From Taxillus chinensis (taxonomy: Eukaryota > Streptophyta > Magnoliopsida > Santalales > Loranthaceae), in contig CM042086.1 of the NCBI GenBank assembly GCA_023512835.1, positions 17,265,820-17,329,819 of the forward strand: a stretch of DNA of 64,000 nt. The letters are read 5' to 3'. Position 1 is the first letter of the stretch; each line of letters begins with the position of its first letter. Shown here in pieces: positions 22,830 through 33,582 of the stretch. The notes beneath the pieces were generated by a model. That model made no database searches. It saw only the letters and a list, made by a program, of their open reading frames with translations, and was not told the DNA's origin. The position numbers and the translations under genes are program-made.

Positions 22830-24019
22830 GCTTCTTACTTCAGTAGTAAGAATGCCGCCGAGAAGAGTGACACGCGCGTCCGGGGCAAAGTGGCGATGAG
22901 TCATCTGCCCATGAGGGTCCGGGTGCGGGGCCATCCGTTGGAGGGCATGCGTTGTTGTCGGCACAGCCTACAAGAAGGCATCCTGGCTGAGGTACGAGAG
23001 CTACGAGAGGGACTCCGGGCAGACGTTCGGGAGGAGGTGCGCCGTGAGATGGCAAAGACGACAGGTGGTGCCACCACCACCACCACCAGGGAGAGCCGCC
23101 TCGTGAGCGTGAGAGTTCGCTGGGTGGTGTACCGACCCGTGCGAGAGGATGACGTGGTGACACGGTTCCGAAAGGAACAACCTCCGCGATTTAAGGGGGG
23201 AGAAGATCCTGTGGTACGGCGGGATGTTAAGGCGGATCGAGCATGTGTTCTCCTTTCTCCTGCCCCTGGAGGAGGATAAGGTGCGACTGGCCATTCGGGC
23301 ACTGGAAGGGGATGCTTTGGAGTGGTGGACGAGTGTAGCGGGGAGCCGTGCAAGGCAACTCATGTTTTGGGAGGAATTCCCGCAACTCTTCCATGATGAG
23401 TTCTTCCCTAATCGGTGAGATGGCAAGAAGAGGGAGGAATTTGGCGGCTTGAAGCAAGGATCAAAGACGGTGCCCGGAGTATGAGCGGAGTTCCGAAGCT
23501 TTGAGTAGGTTTGCCCCCGAGACAGTGGCGAAGGAGGACCTGAAGGCCCACAAGTTCACTGGGTCTTCGGCCGCCCTAGGGAGAGGGTGGCAATTCTACA
23601 CTTGAGGACCTATGTTCCAGGTCTGTGGAGACGGCCCGTATAGCGTGAGAGAGCCGGATGGTGGGAGGCAGGCCCATCGGGGTCGCCACTGCAGAGTGGG
23701 CTTGATCGAGATGCAGGGTCCAAGAGGCTCAAGACGGAGGAGAGGGATCAAGTCCTTCCGCAGCAGGGGATGGACATTGGTGAACCCAGGAGGTCTAGCT
23801 TTGGCGGTGGCATGGCGGTCCAGACAGGGGGTCTCCCCGGCGGTTGTTCTGCTGTGGGGAGCAAGGCCACTTGAGAAAGGAGTGTCCAAAGAGGGACCGG
23901 AAATGCCATAGATGTGGACGAGAGGGCCATCGACGGGTTTGCCGGAGTGGCAACAGGGGAGTTGGAGGCATGACATCCAAGACAAGGAGTGATGCCGGCG
24001 TGCACCTGGAGAGAGACCA
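22830..24019 (+). pseudogene. gag remnant of element A
   Basis: The retrotransposon capsid core is visible at 23224–23418 (ALEGDALEWWTSV followed by FWEEFPQLFHDEFFP, the usual gag pattern). Two nucleocapsid zinc knuckles lie at 23840–23940. The first reads FCCGEQGHLRKEC and lacks its first cysteine; the second reads KCHRCGREGHRRVC, with three rather than four residues between His and the last Cys. Several frameshifts separate the pieces, and an inserted LTR begins at 24020. Confidence 0.8.
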
Positions 24020-26393
24020 TGTCACGCCCGATTCAAGGGAACCCGAACCGGGTATGACTTCCCCTTGCCCGCACCCGAAAGGTCAAGGGGTTGGTGACTA
24101 GCACCAATGGGAGACTACACCGCGGTGCCGGTCTCAAATATGCAATCTGTGTCATACATCAAGGGTAATCCTGTACTTTCCCATATATCATCATGCATAC
24201 AAAGAGTCAAACAATCATACAGACCTCACATCATACAAGATGCAAATACAATCGTCCACGGACCCATGTCCTGGATATCACATAAAACAATACAGAATAT
24301 AATCGTATCATACATCGAGTAATGGCGTCCTCTGGAAGAAAGTCCTCCACTAGTCTCGGGTCACACCCGAAAAAGGGTAAGCAACAAGTAGGGGTGAGCG
24401 ACAAGCTCGGTAGGTGACCCTAACACTCCACATCATGCAACACATATAAGTCCATACTATATGCTCGGTACTCGCACCGTGTGGTGTGTACAATCATCGA
24501 CTCACCGTAACAAACATCGGGACAACTTGTCCACGATCCTCCATGGGATCCCCGCTCGGGGCACTCGGCCCTAGCTCCACGAGCTCAACGGCTCAACTCG
24601 TAGCCTTTGTCCACGCCGCAATATGCCCGGCCACTAGTCGCCACACAGCTGCCATCGGTTCATATGCCTGGACGTCAACCACATAAGCACCATCGGTGCA
24701 TCACGGTGAGAACCCAAACAAGTCACGGAGTCCATGCCCCGATACCTCACATCAACATACTAACATTAGTATGGCATGTCATTCTCAACATTTCCTTTAG
24801 AATTGTAGCAGATTCACAAGTAAATCCTCAACCCTTGATTTATGAAGGAAGTCTATATACAGCCTATTTTCTTGAAATTAAAAGTCCCGGCATTGGGTTC
24901 CCTTATCATAAATAAGATAATCCGATTTTTGGGGATTTTTCCGAGATGTCTAACCCCACTTTCCAAAAATTCACCACTACGAACTTTTGGGTTTTTCCGA
25001 GATTTTACACTAAAACCCAATTTTCACATTTTGAAATAAGGGGGAATTAATTTTTCTAGTATTTTTCTTTGAATCCAAATGGGGGGTATTTCGTTATTTA
25101 CATTGTAACTTAAGTATTAATACTTAAATGTGGAGAGGCATAATGGTTTACAATGTAAATGTCCAGAGCTGCAGTGCAGACTGTGCGGAACACTCGTTTC
25201 ACCGCTACTGGATTGATGCTACGAACCACTGTTCCACTCCTCAGGGATCGACTACCTACGGAACTACTCGTTCCACCGTCAGGCCCGATGCTACGGAACT
25301 ATCGTTCCACTCTCTGGACCGACTACTACGGAACCATCGTTCCACTCTGCGGATCGATGCTACGAACTATCGTTCCACTCCCGCGGGATCGACTACTACG
25401 GAACCATCGCTCCACTCTTGCGGACCGATGCTACGTAACTTCCGATCCGACTAACTCCTCCGGATACCGATCCCGACTAACTCCTCCCGAATACTGATCC
25501 GACTAACTCCTCCCAATACCGATCCCGACTAACTAAGTTGTTGACTCCATAGTCGCCGACTCCATACTTGCTGACTCCATAGTCGCCGACTAGTCCGTCG
25601 ACTCTAAAACTCGCCCAGGGTACCGTTTCATCATCGTTTTTGGCTTGCTCTTCGTATGGAGCAACCCAAGACTACCCCGCACGCTCATAAACATCCGTTT
25701 TACGTAATATTTACCTCAAAACGCGTCCTAAACGCCTCTAATTCGCACGATAACATCATAAATACACACAAATCATATATTCATCTAGATCTAAATCTAG
25801 ACCTCCATGGTTGACTTCTCAACCCTCATAAAATACACACTCATACATCCACAGATCACATATTCGGAGATAGGATCGAAATAAGACAATTAAGGACACC
25901 TACCTGGAAGATTATTTGCAATCCACGAGCTCCAATCGCCCCAAAATCGCCAAGAAAGCTCTACGCTCTTCACCTTCTCTCTCCCTCTCTTTCTTTCTTG
26001 CTCAAACGTGTACGTACCAATAATTGGCAATTAAAGATATAAGGCGCTTAATTATATATATACCGTTGCCAATAATTGGCCTCCAAAGAATAATTGACCC
26101 GAACGCAATAATTGACCTCCCGGGGTCACGAACTCCAAATTGAGTCAAATTACCACAAAACGCTCGAAATAACGAGCACAACACTGTTCGGATATTATCA
26201 CACTCAAATGAGCGCTCAAACGCAAAGTCAACCAATAAACCCCAAAAAGTCAACAATCGGGTCAAACGGGCCCCGACTCGAAATCGGGCCCAAGATCCAA
26301 AATGCTCACATCGATGGCTACACTACCGTCCAGGATAGTTACATTCCCATAGAATGACTATCTCCCAAAACTACCCAAATACGAGTCTTCACA
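24020..26393 (-). mobile_element. Second X-type solo LTR, inverted, inserted in gag–pol of element A
   Basis: On the plus strand it runs from TGTCACGCCC to CGAGTCTTCACA, the reverse complement of the LTR X termini. 24020–24480 matches 33180–33577, 25640–25990 matches about 32020–32460, and 26040–26393 matches 20298–20700, all inverted. gag stops at its left edge and protease sequence follows its right edge. Flanks are AGACC/GGACC at best, so the target duplication is imperfect. It carries a minisatellite at 25188–25600 that the other copy lacks. Confidence 0.85.
25188..25600. repeat. Minisatellite cluster inside the inverted X LTR
   Basis: Three arrays in a row: about 36-bp units with the core CGTTCCACTC..CGGA.CGA (25190–25440), then units of GATCC(C)GACTAACTCCTCC (25443–25535), then GACTCCATAGTCGCC-like units (25545–25600). 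The corresponding place in the other X copy (32510–32620) has a different array, GTAGTTCGTAG-like. Confidence 0.8.
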
Positions 26394-26639
26394 GGACCGC
26401 TCGTCGGTGGCCGGCTACGGGGCAGATCGAACCGAACCCGACCTCGGGGAGGCCGAGCGGCAGAGATCGGGCCGGAGGCACTTGGCGGGAAGCGCCCAGT
26501 GGAGTGAGCCGACCGGTGGCACGGGCCAAGGGGAGGTGTTCTTGTTGAGGCGACGCACCCGGAGGAGGCCGAGCTACCACCCCACCACCGAGGGTGAGCG
26601 GGACCATCGGTGGTTAGAAGGTACCCTCTTGATCTCCGT

Positions 26640-27040
26640 ACCTTAGCTCCGTACTTTTCGATACGGGTGCATCGTGTTCGTTTGTTGGTCGAGCTTGTAA
26701 TGACGGCTTGGGGTTAGCCCGTGGAGGCCGCGAAGCCCCTAGTGGTGGAGTCTCCGTAGGAGGTATGATTGAGGTGTGGCGTGTTTGCCGTGATCGTGTG
26801 TTAACCATGGGAGAGGTGGAGTCGCTGCGTTTTGATTTGCATGTGATGCCCATGCGTACGTTTGACCCGATCTTGGGTATGGATTGGCTTATGGCTTTCC
26901 GGGCCAAGATAGATTGTTATCGGCGGCGTGTGACCTTCGTGACACCCGCAGGACCTCTTGCACCCCACAGGGGGAGTGGGATTGTGAGGCGAGTCGGGCC
27001 GGGCGATGTTGGACCAGTGGGGTGCCATTACCCACGATAG
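26640..27040 (+). pseudogene. Retropepsin (protease) remnant of element A
   Basis: Contains LFDTGASCSFVG with the DTG active site at about 26660, and further on FDPILGMDWL followed by IDCYRRRVTF, the usual end of plant gypsy proteases. A frameshift separates the active site from the rest. Confidence 0.85.
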
Positions 27041-27049
27041 TAGCCACGA

Positions 27050-27960
27050 CCTTTCTTTGAGGAGGGTAAGGTGGAAAGGAGGGTGTGGCCCGTTGTTGTG
27101 GACCAATTTCGGGATGTTTTTCCGGGCAGGTTGAGGAGTTTGCCACCTAAGAGGAGTGTGGAGTTCACCATTGAGTTGGTGCTGGGGACGGGTCCGATTT
27201 CCCAAGTAGCGTATCGTATGGGGCCACTGAGTTGAGGGAGCTTCGAGGCAAATCGAGGAGTTGGTGGGTCGGGGGTATATCGACCGAGTACCTCACCTTG
27301 GGGTGCTCCCGTGCTCTTCGCGAAGAAGGCTGATGGTACACTACGTCTCGCATCGACTACGGTGAAGTTCGAATTCAGTGACAGATGAAGAGCAAGTACC
27401 CGTTGCCTCGGATAGATGACCTGTTTGACCAATTGAGTGGGGCCAGTGGTTTTCCAAGATAGATTTATGGTCGGGGTATCACCGGCTCGGGGTTAGGAGG
27501 AGGACATCCCTAAGACGGCTCGGTGCGGTATGGGCATTATGAGTGGGTAGTGATGCCTTTCGGGCTCACTAATGCCAAGAAGTGTTCATGCATTTGATGA
27601 ACCAAGTCTTTGCCCCATACTTGGACTCGTTCGTGGTGGTGTTTATCGACGATATCTTGGTGTATTCCAAGACCGAGAAGGAACATGTGGAGCACTTGGC
27701 AACAAGTTGTCGCAAACCTTGAGGGACCAAGCATGTTTCTTTAAGTTTGAAGAAGTGTGAGTTTTGGTTACAGGAGGTTCACTTTCTTGGCCATGTGGTG
27801 TCACCCGAGGAGTTAGGGTGGACCCAAACAAGATTGAGGCCGTGGCGTCATGGGCGAGGCCAACCAACGTTTTGAGATCCGTAGTTTTCTTGGCATGGCG
27901 GGTACTATCGTCGTTTTGTCGAGGGGTTCTCCGTTTGGCGCTCCTATGACAACGGCTGAC
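27050..27960 (+). pseudogene. Reverse transcriptase remnant of element A
   Basis: Landmarks in several frames: VVVDQFRDVFP and PPKRSVEFTIEL (27090–27180), [15 protein letters not shown] (about 27302–27345), and [17 protein letters not shown] (about 27635–27685), in which the YxDD box reads FIDD. Then HFLGHVVS (about 27780). At least five frameshifts or stops interrupt it. Confidence 0.85.
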
Positions 27961-28039
27961 TCGGAAGGCGTGAAGTTTGATTGGACGGACAAGTGCCGGC
28001 GGCGTTTGAGACTCTCAAAACCCGTTTGACCACTGCACC

Positions 28040-28300
28040 TGTGTTGAGGTTGCTAGGAGGATATTCCATATGGGTATCATGTGATGCGTCCCGGTTGGTT
28101 TGGGGTGTGTGCTTATGCAGAGCACGGTGTGGTAGCTTATGGGTCGAGGCAATTAAGCCTGAGCAAATTATCCTACTCATGACCTTGAGTTACTCGTCGT
28201 CATCTTCGCCCTGAAGAGTTGCGACTACCTCTTGGGGGAAAAGTTTGTGGTGTTCTCGGATCACAAGAGCCTTCGAAGACATCTTTACTCGTAAGGACTT
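28040..28300 (+). pseudogene. RNase H remnant of element A
   Basis: CDAS near 28080, then a [13 protein letters not shown] stretch and [15 protein letters not shown] (28230–28270): the order seen in plant gypsy RNase H, broken by frameshifts. Confidence 0.75.
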
Positions 28301-28729
28301 GAATTTGAGGCAAAGGAGATGGGTGGAGTATTTGCAACCTTAACTTTACTCTTGCCTATACCCGGCAAGGGTAATGTTGTGGTCGATACATTGAGCGAAA
28401 AAGGGAAAGGCGAGGTGGCCGTGAGAGAGTGGAAGGCGATGGAGCGTTTGGCGACGTTGCGGTGCTGGCCGGTTGTTCGTGATGGTGGGACGATCCTGAG
28501 TCCTTTGGTGGTAGTGCCTGAGTTGTACCGGCGCGTCCGGAGAAACAATTTGGGTGACATTGAGTGCGAGGTTCTCCGTGCCGTATTGGGGCTGGGGGAG
28601 CTATCCGGGGCCTGGACGAGAGGGTCCTCGCATGAGTTGTCATTTCAAGGGGCGGTTGGTAGTGGCTTCTTCCCTCGTGGATGAGGTGATGAGGGCGTTT
28701 CACCAATCTAGAGTTGCGTGATCCAGGGG

Positions 28730-29500
28730 GGTACGAAGATGTACCATGCGCTTCGGGGCATTTTTGGTGGCCTAGGATGAAACGCGATGTAGCTGCCTTT
28801 GTTTTCGGTTGCTCACGTGTCGCCAGTGAAGGCCGAGCATCGGCGGCCGGCGGGCATGTTACAGCCCTTGCCCATAGCAGTGGAAGTGGGACCATATCGC
28901 GATGGATTTTGTGGATCGGTCTTCCACCCACCACCGGGAGGAAGGATATGATTTGGGTGATTGTGGATCGACTCACAAAGTCGGCCCATTTCTGGCCGTT
29001 CGCGAGCGGGACTCTATTGGGACTTGAGTCGGTTGTACATGAACGAGATTGTGAGATCGCATGGCGTACCATCATCGGTTGTCTCTCGACCGGGATTCGA
29101 GGTTCACTTCCCGTTTTTGGGCCGGTTTGCCAGGAGGCTATGGGGACCAAGCTTCACCCGAGTACGGCTTTTCACCCCGAGACCGACGGTCGATCGAGCG
29201 GACAAATCGACCATGGAGGACATGTTACGGGCCTGTGTGTTAGATTTTGGGGGGTTCGTGGGCAACTCACCTTCCTTTGGTGGAGTTTGCTCACAACAGC
29301 GATTATCGGCATCCATTGGGATGGCTCCTTTGAGGCGTTGTATGGACGGCCGTGTCGATCCCTTGTGTTGGACCGAGGTGGGGGAGACGACTCTTTGGGA
29401 CCGCAGCTTGGTTCAAGAGGCTACCGAGAAGGTCAAGTTGATTCGTCGGCGTTTGTTGTCGGCTCGAGTCGGCAGAAATCTTATGCGGATCGGCGCGGCG
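28730..29500 (+). pseudogene. Integrase remnant of element A
   Basis: Visible pieces: WWPRMKRDVAAFV (28768), VDRLTKSAHFWPF (28965–29000), MNEIVRSHGVPSSVVS and DSRFTSRFW (29039–29120), and a TAFHPETDGRSS-type stretch (29170–29200). These cover the DDE core of a gypsy integrase over at least three frames. Confidence 0.85.
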
Positions 29501-29689
29501 ACCTTTGAGTTCTCTCGTTGGTGATCATGTGTTCTTCGTGTCTCCACGTCGTGGTCATCGACGGTTTGGGCGCGGTTCCAAGCTATCTCCGCGGTTTATT
29601 GGTCCTTTTGAGATTCGGATCGTGTAGGGCTCGTAGCCTACCTAGGTTAGCGTTACCACCGCGGGTCGAGTCGAGCGCACAACGTGTTT

Positions 29690-29946
29690 CACGTGTCCCG
29701 CTGAGGAAGTATCACCCCGACCCCACTCATGTGATTGATTGGGGGACGTTGGACATCGAGGATGACATGTCCGTCATTGAGGCCCCTATCCGTATCCTAG
29801 ATCGGCAAGAGAAGCTTTTGCGTGGTCGTGCTATTCCTTTGGTTCGCGTCTTTGTGGCAGCACCGTGGCATCGAGGAGGAGACATGGGAACGTGAGTCCG
29901 TGATGCGTGAGCAGTACCCGGCCTTGTTCGAGGACCAACAATCTTA
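29690..29946 (+). pseudogene. Chromodomain-like C-terminal tail of element A integrase
   Basis: LRKYHPDPTHVIDW followed by PIRILDRQEKLLRGR and IPLVRV, then in another frame a tail ending EETWERESVMREQYPALF. This matches the region before and within the chromodomain of plant chromoviruses, which is thought to direct insertion to heterochromatin. The frame ends at a TAA at 29944–29946. Confidence 0.7.
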
Positions 29947-30264
29947 AGCGTGAGAGGTGGTTGTTGGCAAAGTGTGATGTGTTTTGTGTTTTCTTGTATT
30001 AGTGTGTACGATTTGGTGTATTTGTATTGTCTTTTAAAGACATGTGTTCTTATTTGTGATGTGTTTTGAGATGTGTATTCGTGACATGCGGACATGTGTT
30101 ATATGCATTATTGTGGTTATGGATTATGGTGGTACTTTGTTATGTCTTTGTTGTCTTGTATGCGGTGTATGACCCATTTGGGTGTGGTGGCTTGCTGGGT
30201 GGCAAATGAGTAGTTTGTGTTTGTTTTCCTCGTATGTCATTTCTTTTCGAGGACGAAAAGTCTT

Positions 30265-30275
30265 AAGGGGGAGGA
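30265..30275 (+). other. Polypurine tract of element A
   Basis: AAGGGGGAGGA sits directly before the TGTAGGACCC start of the 3' LTR, as expected for plus-strand priming. Confidence 0.85.
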
Positions 30276-32012
30276 TGTAGGACCCGTACCTTGAGTTAGT
30301 CGGTTTTGCCTCCCGAGTAGAGTTTTTCTAGATTTTGACCTAGTAAATGGACTCCAGTGAATTCACGTGCAAAGGAAAGATGCTTAGAATGATGTCCTCT
30401 ATCTACCACGAAGTTTCAGGCCAAATGGACATGTATGTGAGGTGCACGTGATATGGGTCCAATTCACGTGCAAGTGTAATTGTCTTCTAAATGATGCAAG
30501 GAGGCTAGGGGGTGAAGTTTGGAGAGCATTTGGAGTCCATATGGAGGTGCACGTGAATTGGGAATTCACGTTCAAATTGGCGTGCAGCATATTTTTGCAT
30601 GGTTCCCTTGGTTTTGTCATTCTAATGAACTTTCTCCAAAGGACCATGTTGAAATTCCGAGTATTTTGGCCTATATGGGTGCGGAAAGGTCTTACTTGTG
30701 TGATCAAAACTACGTCGTTTTGATGTGGGATTCACTTAATCAAAACTACATCGTTTTGATGTTGTGTTGTCTATATAAGGAGGAGAAGCCCTCTGCTTTA
30801 GGTTTAGGGTTCTCTTCAATGCTGCTGCGGCCGTAGGAGAGAGAGAGAGCTAGAGAGAGAGAAGGAAGGGGAGTTGCTTGGTTGCCGCCGGAGCATCTTG
30901 CGTGGGGAGGACGGCGTTTAGCGGGGAGCAAGGAAGATCCGTTTTACGGTAGGGATTCTGTTCTTCCTAAGTCCTCCTCTCTCTAGGGTCCTAGGGGCAG
31001 AATATGAGTTATATGTTATATTATTTATATGTAAATTCATATAGGTGTGACCTCTATCTGAATGTTGGCTGGCGTTTTGGTGTGATTTCCGGGTTGGGGG
31101 TTAGAAGTATGTTAAGTGTTTGATAAAATGCCGGTGTGGATATGGTGTATGAATATGTGTTGTGTGTATGCTCGAACGTGTTCGATATAATGCCTGTGAG
31201 GCTACGCATATTATGTGTTTGAAATAATAGTTGTGCGTGGTTTGTGAGCTCAGGAATATATGACTTTAAGTGTTCGACGTTATTCCGTGTGCACATACTA
31301 AGTGTTTGATGTTATGCCTTGGTGGCTTATGTGTCTTGCGTGTTTGCTTGTAAACCCTTGGGTGCTTGTGGAAGCCCTAATGTTTCCCCGTGACCGGGAA
31401 CGGCTTGGAGGGAACCCGGTGTCCTTGGTGGGGACGTTTGTGGAACCGAGGGGCGTGGGTGCGGGAACGTTTTGGTGGAACCCGTGGTGTGCTTGGCGCC
31501 GATTTCTTGAAACCCGGTGGTCTTAGAAAGCCCGGGAGTGTTTTTGTCACCCCCATGTATGATTGTGTTTCTGGGCTGCTGCCTGGTCACTATGTCCTGT
31601 GGAATAATTGTATCACGACACAACAGACTTGTACACAAGGCATGTAGATATTAGGTGCGTAGGATGGGTTGGGGAGACATGATCCCTCCGAGGTCGTGGT
31701 TGCTCACCCCTCCTACCATGTTTTCTTTGACGGGACCTATGGGCGTTAGGTGGGACCCCAACGGGCAAGACCTTATTTACTTTATGTTATTTTTATTGGA
31801 ATTGATGTAACCCCGATAGGGGATGGGATTGGAAAGGATTTCGTTGTAATAAACTAATTTGGATTATTTTTTTTATGAACATTGCTTTCTTGAATGTATT
31901 GTGGATATTTTAAATATAATATTCTTGGTTTGTATCCTAACCCCTTTGCCCTCCGTGTGGGTAAAAGGAAGTCACGACGGTTTCCTCGGGTTGGAAATCC
32001 CGGGGGGCGGGA
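30276..32012 (+). repeat. 3' LTR of element A
   Basis: Starts TGTAGGACCCGTACC and aligns with 20757–22415. It keeps about 80 bp after 30870 that the 5' copy lacks. Its end reads CCCGGGGGGCGGGAA instead of the GGGGCGTGACA terminus, so the last few bases are mutated at the junction with LTR X. Confidence 0.88.
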
Positions 32013-33582
32013 ACTGAAAGATTTACTAAGTAGGTGTCCTTGAACTTCTTATCTCTCTTTTGTTTTGGATCGCACGATATCCCGATTTATGAAATTGAGC
32101 ATGAATCTTGGAATTTGGGGAAATCCATTTTGGGTTAGATCTAATGGTTTAAGATAAGATCAGGAGGGTTAAAACTTCTTTTATATCATTTGTGGATATA
32201 TGTTTATGATTTTGAGCTTGATTAACTGGTTTCTCACGAGGGTTGATAAGTCAACCATAGAAATTTGGGTTTAGATTTAGATTTTAAATCTAGAATTTTA
32301 TACGTGTTTCGTTGTTCGCGTCCTCTCGTTTAGAGGTGTTCCGGGAGCGTTTTGAGGTAGATATTGTAGTTTGTTGCAAAAAAGGGTGTTAAGTGAGCGT
32401 GCGGGGAGTTTACGGCGCGTTGAGCGAAGAACACGAAGCGTGAAAACGACGATGACCAGTACGGAGCGCGTTCCTGGGGTCAGAAATACCCAAGATCCGG
32501 GGTATGGAGTTGTAGGTCGTAGCTCGAAGGTTCGTAGTTCGTAGGGGTTCGAGACTTCGTATTCGTAGTTCGTGGCCCGAAGTAGGTTCGTAGTTTGGAG
32601 TTCAGGGTCGTAGACCCATTTACATTGTAGCCCATAGTATTATACTTAAGTTACAATGTAAATAAACCCCATTTTGGATTCAAAAGAAAATTAGTTCTCA
32701 CTCTTTCAAAATGTAAAAATTGGGATTTAGTGTAAAAACTCGGAAAACTTAGAAAGTTCGTAATGGTGACTTTTTGGAAAGTGGGGTTAGACATCTCAGA
32801 AAAATCCCCAAAAATCGGATTATCTTATTTATGATCCCAATGCCAGAACTTTTGATTTCAAGAGAATAAAAACGTCTTCCTTCATAAATCAAGATTGAGG
32901 ATTTCTTGGGAAGTCTGATAAAGGAAATATTAAGAATGACATGCCATACGATGTTAGTATGTTGGTGTGAGGTATTGGGGCATGGACTCCGTGACTTGTT
33001 TGGCTCCTGACTACATGTGAACGATGGTCCATGTTTACGTGGTTAGCTGTAACTTAGGGAAGCTTAGTGTGGCGGGCCACATAAGTTAAGGCCTGAGTTG
33101 AGTCGTTGAGCTCGTGGAGCTAGGCTGAGTCGCCCTGGGGGGATCCCTGGAGGATCGTGGACAACTTATATGTGTTGCATGATGTGGAGTTTTGGGGTCA
33201 CCTACTGAGCTTGTCGCTCACCCCTACTTATTGTTTACCCCTTTTCAGGTGTGACCCGAGACTAGTGGATTCCAAGAGGACGTGCCCACTACTCTGATGT
33301 ATGATACAGTACTGTATTCTGTATTTTATTGTGTGTTGTATCCCGGACATGGGTCTGTGGACAGTTGTATTTGCATACTGTTTGTGATGTAATGTTTGTA
33401 TGATTGTTTGACTTATCATGTACATGATGATGTATGGGAAAGTACAGGATTACCCTTGATGTATGACTGTACAAGGTTACATATTTGAGATAGCACCCGC
33501 GGTGTAGTCTCTATTGGTGCGGGCAAGGGGAAGTCATGTTCCTGGTTCCGGGTTCCCTGGAATTCGGGGGCGTGACAATCCC

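Larger units (their letters stand above)
20757..32012 (+). mobile_element. Decayed Ty3/gypsy chromovirus-like LTR retrotransposon (element A)
   Basis: Both long LTRs are present (20757–22415; 30276 to about 32012), with a primer-binding site after the first and a polypurine tract before the second. Between them, in order on the plus strand, are gag with zinc knuckles, retropepsin, reverse transcriptase, RNase H, integrase and a chromodomain-like tail: the Ty3/gypsy order with a chromovirus end. Nearly every domain is frameshifted or stopped, so the element is not autonomous. It sits inside LTR X, and gag–pol is split by an inverted X LTR (24020–26393). The last bases of the 3' LTR are eroded (TGACA is lost) and no clean target duplication is seen. 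Confidence 0.9.
20293..33582 (+). mobile_element. Solo LTR of family X, split by element A; 5-bp target duplication ATCCC
   Basis: The LTR starts TGTAAAGACTCG at 20298, runs to 20756, is interrupted by element A, and resumes near 32013 to end GGGGGCGTGACA at 33577. It is flanked by perfect ATCCC direct repeats at 20293–20297 and 33578–33582. With the insertion removed it is about 2.0 kb. No primer-binding site or coding region belongs to it, so it is a solo LTR. Its termini resemble those of element A and of LTR Y (TGTA.AGACCCGTA ... GGGCGTGACA), which places it in the same chromovirus-like group. Continuity across the gap was checked against the inverted copy at 24020–26393. Confidence 0.85.

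Noticed and set aside
22749..23426. Overlapping long frames on both strands in the gag region
   Set aside because: Only the plus-strand pieces carry retroviral-type gag motifs; minus-strand frames are shadows in GC-rich DNA.
25188..25600. Regular repeats that could suggest a CRISPR array
   Set aside because: Units are contiguous and degenerate, without unique spacers, inside a plant LTR.
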